Shown in pieces: positions 35,124 through 42,371 of a stretch of DNA of 64,000 nucleotides; the stretch's first letter is position 1, and every line of letters begins with the position of its first letter. The stretch covers positions 1 to 64,000 of the forward strand of contig NZ_JOFQ01000005.1 in the NCBI RefSeq assembly GCF_000718305.1, in the 5' to 3' direction. Under the pieces are notes generated by a model. That model was not told the DNA's origin. It worked only from the letters and a program-made list of their open reading frames with translations, and did not search any database. Source of the DNA: Streptomyces niger (GTDB taxonomy: Bacteria > Actinomycetota > Actinomycetes > Streptomycetales > Streptomycetaceae). Made by a program: the position numbers and the translations under genes.

Positions 35124-35160
35124 CCGAGCCCCGCCGCACTTCGTGTGCGGCGGGGCTCGG
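35124..35160 (-). terminator. Terminator of ftsY
   Basis: A perfect 16-bp stem, CCGAGCCCCGCCGCAC paired with GTGCGGCGGGGCTCGG, around a TTCGT loop. It lies about 50 bases after the ftsY stop codon. Confidence 0.88.
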
Positions 35161-35208
35161 TGTATTCGTATCGGTGCGGGTGCCCGGGTTAACCCGTTCA
35201 CGCTCCGG

Positions 35209-36441
35209 TCAGTCGCCGATCAGTGCGTCGACGAAGGCCTCGGGCTCGAACGGCGCCAGGTCGTCGGCGCCCTCGCCCAGGCCCACCAGCTTCACCGGGA
35301 CGCCCAGTTCGCGCTGGACCGCGACGATGATGCCGCCCTTGGCCGTGCCGTCCAGCTTGGTGAGGACCACGCCGGTGATGTCCACGACCTCGGCGAAGAC
35401 CCGGGCCTGGACCAGGCCGTTCTGGCCGGTGGTGGCGTCCAGGACGAGCAGCACCTCGCCGACCGGGCCGTGCTTCTCCACGACCCGCTTGACCTTGCCC
35501 AGCTCGTCCATGAGGCCGGTCTTGGTGTGCAGCCGGCCGGCGGTGTCGATGAGGACGACGTCCGCGCCCTCGGAGATACCTTCCTTCACCGAGTCGAAGG
35601 CGACCGAGGCCGGGTCGCCCTCCTCGGGGCCGCGCACGGTGCGGGCGCCGACCCGGTCGCCCCAGGTCTGCAGCTGGTCGACCGCGGCGGCGCGGAAGGT
35701 GTCGGCCGCGCCCAGCACGACGGACTTGCCGTCGGCGACCAGCACGCGGGCGAGCTTGCCGGTGGTGGTGGTCTTGCCGGTGCCGTTGACGCCGACGACC
35801 ATGACGACGCCGGGGATCTCCTGACCGTTCACGCCCAGGCCGTTCGCCGTGTTCACGGTGCGGTCGGCCTCGGTGCCGATGAGGTTCAGCAGCTCCTCGC
35901 GGAGCAGTGCGCGCAGCTCGTCGGGGGTGCGGGTGCCGAGCACCCGTACGCGCTCGCGCAGCCGCTCGACCAGCTCCTGCGTGGGCTGCACACCGACGTC
36001 GGCGGTGAGCAGGGTGTCCTCGATCTCCTCCCAGGTGTCCTCGTCCAGGTGTTCCCGGGAGAGCAGCGTGAGCAGGCCCTTGCCCAGGGAGTTCTGCGAG
36101 CGGGAGAGCCGGGCGCGCAGCCGGACGAGCCGGCCGGCGGTCGGCTCCGGGACCTCGACCTCGGGCGCCGCGGGCGCCGCCGGCTCGGCGACGGGCGGTT
36201 CCTCGACGAGGGTGGCGCCGGAGTCCGGCAGCCCGACCTCTTCTATGGTGCGACGTTCCTCGTCGCGGGGGGTCTCGGCGTCCTCACCGACCTGCGGCTC
36301 CGCAGGGGGCGCGGTGACGGACGGGGTGGTCGGCGGGGGCGGCGGCAGCTGCTGCTTCTTCCTGCGGCTGCTGACGACGAGCCCGCTGATCGCGCCGAGC
36401 GCGACCACAGCGATGACTACAGCAAGGATGACGATTTCCAT
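35209..36441 (-). CDS. ftsY: Signal recognition particle receptor FtsY
   Basis: A 410-residue SRP receptor GTPase that docks Ffh-ribosome complexes at the membrane. An N-terminal membrane helix (EIVILAVVIAVVALGAISGL) is followed by a Pro/Glu-rich linker to about residue 105. The NG domain then follows: P-loop VVGVNGTGKTTTTGKLA, DTFRAAAVDQLQ, DTAGRLHTKTGLMDEL, TKLDGTAKGGI and the terminal LGEGADDLAPFEPEAFVDAL. The ATG at 36441 gives the helix at residue 2. Confidence 0.97.
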   Translation of the reverse strand: MEIVILAVVIAVVALGAISGLVVSSRRKKQQLPPPPPTTPSVTAPPAEPQVGEDAETPRDEERRTIEEVGLPDSGATLVEEPPVAEPAAPAAPEVEVPEPTAGRLVRLRARLSRSQNSLGKGLLTLLSREHLDEDTWEEIEDTLLTADVGVQPTQELVERLRERVRVLGTRTPDELRALLREELLNLIGTEADRTVNTANGLGVNGQEIPGVVMVVGVNGTGKTTTTGKLARVLVADGKSVVLGAADTFRAAAVDQLQTWGDRVGARTVRGPEEGDPASVAFDSVKEGISEGADVVLIDTAGRLHTKTGLMDELGKVKRVVEKHGPVGEVLLVLDATTGQNGLVQARVFAEVVDITGVVLTKLDGTAKGGIIVAVQRELGVPVKLVGLGEGADDLAPFEPEAFVDALIGD

Positions 36442-36515
36442 AACTCCCTCAGTATCGGGCACGCAGCGCCGGCGGGGTCGCACGCCACAGATCGCGGAGA
36501 CGCACCACCCCGCAC

Positions 36516-36615
36516 ATGAATCCGGATGCTGTCTGTCCAGGCTTCAATCTGGATGTGTACTATCCGGAATCACCCCCGCGGAACGTGCCGCGGGACACTC
36601 GGAAGGAGATTCCGG
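36516..36615 (+). promoter_or_regulatory. Promoter region with repeated CCGGAT motifs
   Basis: Upstream of the oxidoreductase gene, short motifs recur: ATCCGGATG, ATCTGGATG, TATCCGGAAT and ATTCCGGATG. A possible -10, TACTAT, is at 36558-36563. The repeated CCGGAT could bind a regulator. A GGAAGGAGAT ribosome-binding site precedes ATG 36616. Confidence 0.35.
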
Positions 36616-37839
36616 ATGCCGGATGTCCTGATTGTGGGCGGCGGTTTCGCCGGGACCTGGGCCGCCGCCGGCGCCGCCCGCCTGCTGCGCGCCCACGACG
36701 CCTCCGCCACGGTCACCCTGCTCGCCCCGGGTCCCGACCTGGTGATCCGCCCCCGCCTCTACCAGGCGGCCCCGGCGGCGCACCGGGTCCCGCTGGACCG
36801 CGTCCTCGGCCCCATCGGCGTACGACGCGTCGCGGCGACCGCGACCGGCATCGACACCGCCCGCCGGACCGTCACCGCCGACGGCGCCGAGGGCCGTACG
36901 GAGTACCGCTACGAGCGGCTGGTGCTGGCCACGGGTAGCGCGCTGGTCCGCCCGGACCTCCCCGGCGCCGAGCGGCTGCACGACGTCGACACGATGGCCG
37001 CGGCCGTCGCCCTGGAGGACCACCTGCAGGCGCTGCCGGAGGCTTCCGCGGGGCCGGGGCGGTTCACGGCGGTGGTGGTCGGCGCCGGGTTCACCGGGGT
37101 GGAGATCGCGGCCGAGCTGGTGGGCCGGTTGCGGGCGGTCGCCGCGCCGCACGGCCTGGCGGACGAGGTCGAGGTCGTCCTGGTCGAGCGGGACGAGGTC
37201 GTCGGGCGCGGGCTCGGCGAGCCGGCGCGGCCGGTGATCGAGCGGGCGCTGGACGAGCTGGGCGTCGCACGGCGGCTGGGCGTCACGGTGGCGGGCGTGG
37301 ACGAGCGGGCCGTGCGCCTCTCCGACGGCACGGCGATTCCCGCCCGTACGGCCGTCTGGACGGCCGGGGTGCGGGCCGACGGCCTCACCGCGCAGATACC
37401 CGCCGCGCGCGACGCTCTGGGACGGCTGGCGGTCGACGAGTGGCTGCGGGTGCGCGGGGTGCCGGAGGTGTACGCGGCCGGCGACACGGCCGCCGCGCCG
37501 GCCGAGGACGGCCACACCGTGACGCAGTCTTGTCAGCACGCGACGCCGCAGGGGAAGTTCGCCGGGCACAACGCGGCGGCCGACCTGCTGGGGCTCGCGC
37601 GGGAGCCGTTCACCACCGACCCGTACGTCACCTGCCTCGACCTCGGCGGGGCGGGCGCGGTGCTGACCAAGGGCTTCGACCGGGCGCTGAACGACGTCCC
37701 GGCCACGGAGGCCAAGGCCCGGAAGCGCGCGATCAACGAGAGCTGGATCTATCCGCCGGTGGATGACGCGGCGGAGATCCTGCGCGCCGCCGACCACCGG
37801 GTGAGCCAGCGCGGACCGGTGCCGGCACCACCTCGCTGA
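36616..37839 (+). CDS. NDH-2-like FAD/NAD(P)-dependent oxidoreductase
   Basis: A 407-residue pyridine nucleotide-disulfide-type flavoprotein, close to type II NADH dehydrogenases. The FAD-binding motif at the N-terminus is VLIVGGGFAGTWAAAGAA. The NAD(P)H-binding motif is VVVGAGFTGVEIAAEL near residue 155. The second FAD-contact block is VPEVYAAGDTAAAP near residue 290, followed by QHATPQGKFAGHNAAAD. No C-terminal membrane segment is obvious. It is monocistronic and ends at a hairpin. Confidence 0.88.
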   Translation: MPDVLIVGGGFAGTWAAAGAARLLRAHDASATVTLLAPGPDLVIRPRLYQAAPAAHRVPLDRVLGPIGVRRVAATATGIDTARRTVTADGAEGRTEYRYERLVLATGSALVRPDLPGAERLHDVDTMAAAVALEDHLQALPEASAGPGRFTAVVVGAGFTGVEIAAELVGRLRAVAAPHGLADEVEVVLVERDEVVGRGLGEPARPVIERALDELGVARRLGVTVAGVDERAVRLSDGTAIPARTAVWTAGVRADGLTAQIPAARDALGRLAVDEWLRVRGVPEVYAAGDTAAAPAEDGHTVTQSCQHATPQGKFAGHNAAADLLGLAREPFTTDPYVTCLDLGGAGAVLTKGFDRALNDVPATEAKARKRAINESWIYPPVDDAAEILRAADHRVSQRGPVPAPPR

Positions 37840-37864
37840 CCAGGGCGCCCGCCCGCCGCTCGGT

Positions 37865-37905
37865 CCCTCCGACGAGAAGTGTGACGCGCCCGACTCGTCG
37901 GAGGG
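37865..37905. terminator. Hairpin after the oxidoreductase gene
   Basis: A perfect 12-bp stem, CCCTCCGACGAG paired with CTCGTCGGAGGG, with a 17-base loop, 26 bases beyond the stop codon. Confidence 0.65.
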
Positions 37906-37916
37906 TCCAATAGGGC

Positions 37917-37946
37917 TTACGGCGGGAAGTTGGTGCAAAGTACGAT
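37917..37946 (+). promoter_or_regulatory. Possible promoter of the NCS1 permease
   Basis: TTACGG (37917-37922), an 18-base spacer and TACGAT (37941-37946), about 130 bases upstream of the permease start. The match is moderate only. Confidence 0.3.
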
Positions 37947-38074
37947 GGTGGATGGCCGCGCAACGCGCGTAGAGTCCTCGTCGGCCACCGCGCCCCGCAG
38001 CCAGGCACCACCGCCGCTGCCGACTGCCCCCTGTGGGGGTGCCCTTGCCCCAGCGCACGAGAGACACCTGCACC

Positions 38075-39538
38075 ATGGACACCACGGCCTCCCCCGAGAC
38101 CGAAGGCACCGTCGAGACCCGAGGCATCGAGCCGGTCCCCGACGACGAACGCCGCGGCCGGGTCCGCGAGCTCTTCCCCACCTGGGTCGCCGCCAACATC
38201 AGCGTGCTGCTCCTGACCATGGGCGCGTCCCTGGTCGTCTTCAACGGGCTGAACTTCTGGCAGGTGCTCGTCGTCGCGCTGATCGCCGCGGCGGTCTCCT
38301 TCGGACTCACCGGCCTGCTGTCGGTCACCGGCAAGTGGGGCGGCGCGCCCGGCCTGATGCTCTCGCGCGCCACCTTCGGCGTACGGGGGAACTACTTCCC
38401 CGGCATGATCCTGTGGGTCGCCCGCTTCGGCTGGGAGACGATCAACGCGGTCACCGGCGCGTTCGCGCTGCTCACGGTCCTGAAGCTGCTCTTCGGTATC
38501 GAGAGCAACGACTTCCTGACCGTCCTCACCCTGTTCGCCTTCGTGGCGACCACGTTCCTGGTCTCCGGCCTCGGCCGGAAGGCGCTGAACGTCTGCAACA
38601 AGTGGTCGACGTACCTCTTCGGCATCTTCAGCGTGATGGTGCTGGTGTACCTGATCGCCAAGATGGACTGGCAGCAGGTCTTCTCCCAGAAGGCCGGCGA
38701 CACGGCGATGATGATCGCGGGCATCGGCACCATAGCGGCCGGCGGCATCAGCTGGATCCCCTCGGGCCCGGACTTCACCCGGTATCTCCCGCACGCCGCG
38801 TCCGGCAAGAAGATCGTCGCCACCACCGTCTCGGGTGCGGGGCTGGTCATGGTGCCGATGGTCCTCATGGGCGCCGTGATGTCCTCCCGCACGCCCGACC
38901 TGGCCAAGGCCAGCGACCCGGTCGCGTTCCTCGGCGACGTGCTGCCCACCTGGCTGGCCGTGCCGTACCTGATCACCGCGCTGGTCGGCATGCTGCTGAT
39001 CAACAGCCTGTCGATGTACTCCGCCGGCTTCACCGCGCAGACCATGGGCGTGAAGCTGCCGCGCCCGCTGGCGGTCAGCATCAACGCCCTCATCAGCCTG
39101 GTCGGCGGTGCGTTCATGATGCTGGTGGCGACCAGCTTCATCAGCCAGTTCATCGCCTTCCTGACGCTCCTCGCGGTCTCCTTCTCGGCCTGGGTCGGGG
39201 TGTACGCGATCGACATGGCGCGGCGCTCCCGGCGCACCATCCGGTACCACGCCGACGCGCTGATGGACACCACCCGCACCGGCCGCTACTGGTACGCGGG
39301 CGGCTTCTGCTGGCAGGCGCTGACCGCCTGGGGCGTGGCGCTGGCCCTCGGCCTGTGCCTGACCAAGGTCCAGTGGTTCGCGGGGCCGCTGGCCGGCACC
39401 TGGTTCGGCACCCACGGCCTGGGCTGGGCCGTCACGATCGTGGTCGCCGCCGTGGTCTTCGCGGTGCTGCCCGCGCCGCGCGAGAACGCCCCCGCGAAGG
39501 GCGACGCGGCGCCGGAGCCGATACCGGCCGGGCGGTAG
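38075..39538 (+). CDS. NCS1-family cytosine/purine permease
   Basis: A 487-residue, 12-helix transporter of the nucleobase:cation symporter-1 family. Recognisable blocks are LFPTWVAANISVLLLTMGAS, KWGGAPGLMLSRATFGVRGN, GWETINAVTGAFALL and WIPSGPDFTRYLP. The substrate is probably cytosine or a related base but is not certain. The ATG at 38075 has a GAGAGACAC ribosome-binding site; an in-frame upstream start 42 bases earlier is possible. Confidence 0.9.
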   Translation: MDTTASPETEGTVETRGIEPVPDDERRGRVRELFPTWVAANISVLLLTMGASLVVFNGLNFWQVLVVALIAAAVSFGLTGLLSVTGKWGGAPGLMLSRATFGVRGNYFPGMILWVARFGWETINAVTGAFALLTVLKLLFGIESNDFLTVLTLFAFVATTFLVSGLGRKALNVCNKWSTYLFGIFSVMVLVYLIAKMDWQQVFSQKAGDTAMMIAGIGTIAAGGISWIPSGPDFTRYLPHAASGKKIVATTVSGAGLVMVPMVLMGAVMSSRTPDLAKASDPVAFLGDVLPTWLAVPYLITALVGMLLINSLSMYSAGFTAQTMGVKLPRPLAVSINALISLVGGAFMMLVATSFISQFIAFLTLLAVSFSAWVGVYAIDMARRSRRTIRYHADALMDTTRTGRYWYAGGFCWQALTAWGVALALGLCLTKVQWFAGPLAGTWFGTHGLGWAVTIVVAAVVFAVLPAPRENAPAKGDAAPEPIPAGR

Positions 39539-39593
39539 CGAAGCCGGGCGGCCGTGCCGCCGACCCCCTCCACAACTGACACCGCATCAGATA

Positions 39594-39628
39594 ACGTCCC
39601 CTTCGCCACCTCCCGGCGAAGGGGACGT
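39594..39628 (+). promoter_or_regulatory. Hairpin covering the ribosome-binding site of the LLM gene
   Basis: A perfect 14-bp stem, ACGTCCCCTTCGCC paired with GGCGAAGGGGACGT, with a 7-base loop, ends 4 bases before the ATG at 39633. The purine-rich Shine-Dalgarno (AAGGGGA) is inside the stem. It may terminate the permease transcript, restrict translation of the next gene, or both. Confidence 0.6.
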
Positions 39629-39632
39629 CGTC

Positions 39633-40622
39633 ATGCCCGTCACGGTCCTGCGCTTCAACCTGGTCGACCCCGAGCCCACGCCCGAGGGCCTGGCGGCCCG
39701 CTATCAGGCGGCCGTCGCGATGGCCCGGTACGCCGACGACATGGGCCTCACGACGGTGCAGACCGAGGAGCACCACGCCACCGACAACGGCTGGATGCCC
39801 GCACCGCTCGCCTTCGCCGGCGCCGTGCTCGGCGCCACCCGGCGGATCACCGTCACCGTCTCCGCGCTGATCACCCCGCTGCACGACCCGCTGCGGCTGG
39901 CCGAGGACCTCGCGGTACTGGATCTGCTCGGCGGCGGCCGGCTGGTCACCGTCGCGGGCATCGGCTACCGACCCGAGGAGTACGCGGCCCACGGCAAGGA
40001 GTGGGAACGGCGCGGCGCGCTCCAGGACGAGGCACTGGAGACGCTGCTGCGCGCCTGGACCGGCGAGCCGTTCGAATACCGGGGGCGCACGGTGCGCGTC
40101 ACGCCGCGCCCGGCCACCCGTCCGCACCCCCTCCTCCTGGTGGGCGGCGCCTCGCGGCCCGCCGCACGCCGCGCGGCCCGGCTCGGCCTGCCGTTCTTCC
40201 CCAGCGCCCACCTGCCGGAGCTCACCGCGTACTACCACCGGCAGTGCGCCGAGCACGGACACGAGGGATGGGTGAGGGAGCCGCCGGCCGCCACGGCGCT
40301 GCTGCACGTCGCGGAGGACCCGGAAGAGGCCTGGGAGCGGTACGGGCGGCACTTCCTGTACGAGGCGCGGACGTACGCGGGCTGGCAGGCGGGGGCCGGC
40401 ACGCACTCGGCCGTGCGCTCGGCGGCGACGGACGTGGCGGCGCTGCGCGAGGAGGGGGTGTACCGGGTGCTGACGCCCGAGGAGTGCGTGGCGTACGCGG
40501 GGAAGGCGGCGGCGTCGGACTCGCTGATCCTGCATCCGCTGTGCGGCGGGATGCCGGTGGACGAGGGGTGGCGGTCGCTGCACCTCTTTGCGGAGCGGGT
40601 ACTGCCGGAGCTGTCGGGGTGA
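39633..40622 (+). CDS. LLM-class (luciferase-like) flavin/F420 oxidoreductase
   Basis: A 329-residue TIM-barrel oxidoreductase of the luciferase-like monooxygenase superfamily, probably F420- or FMN-dependent. Typical blocks are MARYADDMGLTTVQTEEHHA, ITVTVSALITPLHDPLRLAE, DLLGGGRLVTVAGIGYRPEE and HPLLLVGGASRPAARRAARL. The substrate is unknown. It follows the permease by 94 bases, behind a hairpin that covers its ribosome-binding site. Confidence 0.87.
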   Translation: MPVTVLRFNLVDPEPTPEGLAARYQAAVAMARYADDMGLTTVQTEEHHATDNGWMPAPLAFAGAVLGATRRITVTVSALITPLHDPLRLAEDLAVLDLLGGGRLVTVAGIGYRPEEYAAHGKEWERRGALQDEALETLLRAWTGEPFEYRGRTVRVTPRPATRPHPLLLVGGASRPAARRAARLGLPFFPSAHLPELTAYYHRQCAEHGHEGWVREPPAATALLHVAEDPEEAWERYGRHFLYEARTYAGWQAGAGTHSAVRSAATDVAALREEGVYRVLTPEECVAYAGKAAASDSLILHPLCGGMPVDEGWRSLHLFAERVLPELSG

Positions 40623-40658
40623 CCCGGCCGGGCCGGTGCGCCCGCTGCGGACATGCGG

Positions 40659-40689
40659 CTGCCCCGGCTCCATCGGGGAGCCGGGGCAG
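40659..40689. terminator. Bidirectional terminator between the LLM gene and glcP
   Basis: A perfect 13-bp stem, CTGCCCCGGCTCC paired with GGAGCCGGGGCAG, with loop ATCGG, in the 99-base gap between the convergent genes. Confidence 0.85.
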
Positions 40690-40721
40690 TTCCGTGGTGA
40701 GGAGAGAGGCTGGCGGGGTGG

Positions 40722-42140
40722 TTAACCCATCTCCTCCAACGCCTTGCCCTTCGTCTCCTTCACGAACTTGAGCACGAAGGGGATGGAGAGCAGGGCGAAG
40801 ATCATGTAGATCACGTACGTGCCGGAGAGGTTCCAGTCCGACAGGCTCGGGAAGCTGGCCGTGATCGCCCAGTTGGCGATCCACTGGGCCGAGGCGGCGA
40901 CGCCGAGGGCCGCGGCGCGGATCTTGTTCGGGAACATCTCGCCGAGGAAGACCCAGACCACCACGCCCCACGAGAGGGCGAAGAAGAGCACGAATCCGTG
41001 GGCGGCGATCAGCGCGACCACGCCCTGGGCGTGCGGCAGGGTGCCGCCCGTGGTCTTGGCGGCGAACGCCCACGCCTCCAGCGCCAGCGCGACGGCCATA
41101 CCGGCGGAGCCGATCAGCGCCAGCGGACGGCGGCCGATCTTGTCGACGAAGACCATCGCGATCACGGTGCCGATGATGTTGATGATCGACGTGGTGAAGC
41201 TGTAGAAGAACGAGCTCTGCGGGTTGATGCCCACGGACTGCCACAGCGTCGACGAGTAGTAGAACGCGACGTTGATGCCGACCAGCTGCTGGAAGACCGA
41301 CAGGCCGATGCCGATCCAGACGATCGGGAGGAAGCCGGCCTTGCCGCCGAGCAGGTCCTTGAACGTGGACTTGTGCTCACTGCGCATCGCGTGCTCGATC
41401 TCGTTGACCCGCAGTTCCAGGTCCACGTTCTGGCCCTCGACCTCGGCGAGCACCTCCTTGGCCCGGTCGCGGCGCCCGGCGCTGATCAGGAAGCGGGGCG
41501 ACTCGGGGATGGCGAAGGAGAGCAGGCCGTAGAGCACGGCCGGGACGACCATGACGCCGAGCATCCACTGCCAGGCCTCCAGGCCGGCGAGCTCGCCGCG
41601 CTGATCGCCGCCGGCGAGGTTGAGGATGCCCCAGTTGACCAGCTGGGAGATGGCGATGCCGATGACGATCGCGCCCTGCTGGAAGGAGCCGAGCCGACCG
41701 CGGTACGCGGGCGGCGCGACCTCCGCGATGTAGGCCGGGCCGATGACCGAGGCCATACCGATGCCGAAGCCGCCGATGATGCGCCAGATGGCCAGGTCCC
41801 AGATGGCGAACGGCAGCGCCGAGCCGACGGCGCTGACCGTGAAGAGCAGCGCGGCGATCTGCATGACGCGGATACGGCCGATGCGGTCGGCGAGCCGGCC
41901 CGCCGCAGCGGCGCCGATGGCGCTGCCGATCAGGGCGATCGCGACCACCTGGGCGAGGCCCGCGGAACCGACGTCGTAACGGTCCCGGATGGCCTCGACG
42001 GCACCGTTGATCACGGAGCTGTCGTAACCGAACAGGAAGCCGCCCATCGCGGCAGCCGCGGTGATGAAGATGACATGGCCGAGGTGGTCCGGCTGGGCCT
42101 TGCGGCCTTCCGTCCCCGCCGGCTGCGCGGTGCTGGTCAA
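40722..42140 (-). CDS. glcP: Glucose permease GlcP (MFS sugar porter)
   Basis: A 472-residue, 12-helix proton-sugar symporter of the major facilitator superfamily, the main glucose uptake route in S. coelicolor. Sugar-porter signatures are GRLADRIGRIRVMQ, PESPRFLISAGRRD, QQLVGINVAFYYSSTLWQ and DKIGRRPLALIG. TTG at 42140 is taken as the start because a GGAG ribosome-binding site lies 6 bases upstream and it gives the 472 residues recalled for S. coelicolor GlcP. In-frame upstream starts exist. Confidence 0.92.
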   Translation of the reverse strand: MTSTAQPAGTEGRKAQPDHLGHVIFITAAAAMGGFLFGYDSSVINGAVEAIRDRYDVGSAGLAQVVAIALIGSAIGAAAAGRLADRIGRIRVMQIAALLFTVSAVGSALPFAIWDLAIWRIIGGFGIGMASVIGPAYIAEVAPPAYRGRLGSFQQGAIVIGIAISQLVNWGILNLAGGDQRGELAGLEAWQWMLGVMVVPAVLYGLLSFAIPESPRFLISAGRRDRAKEVLAEVEGQNVDLELRVNEIEHAMRSEHKSTFKDLLGGKAGFLPIVWIGIGLSVFQQLVGINVAFYYSSTLWQSVGINPQSSFFYSFTTSIINIIGTVIAMVFVDKIGRRPLALIGSAGMAVALALEAWAFAAKTTGGTLPHAQGVVALIAAHGFVLFFALSWGVVVWVFLGEMFPNKIRAAALGVAASAQWIANWAITASFPSLSDWNLSGTYVIYMIFALLSIPFVLKFVKETKGKALEEMG

Positions 42141-42221
42141 CGTGTACTCCAGTGGCCCGGCTGCGCTGCCGGGCGTAGGGGGCTGGCCCTTCCAGTGGCG
42201 CATACGAACGCGGCACCCACC

Positions 42222-42275
42222 ACTTGAAGGTAAAAGCAACGTTGCAGAGACTATGCCTTCAAGTTTCTAAGTCAA
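42222..42275 (-). promoter_or_regulatory. glcP promoter with nested inverted repeats
   Basis: On the minus strand the -35 TTGACT (42270-42275) and the -10 TAGTCT (42248-42253) are 16 bases apart. An outer inverted repeat ACTTGAAGG (42222-42230) / CCTTCAAGT (42256-42264) and the perfect palindrome GCAACGTTGC (42236-42245) overlap the predicted start point. The CG-centred palindrome is the type bound by LacI-family regulators. A further repeat, GTTCA-N5-TGAAC, lies at 42322-42336. Confidence 0.55.
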
Positions 42276-42371
42276 TAGAGAGCACTGAATTGACTTGGGC
42301 TGTCACTTTCCGCAGTTGCGTTCATGTTGTGAACAATGCGGGTCGGTCTCTTGATCACCCGCACGGCCGTC

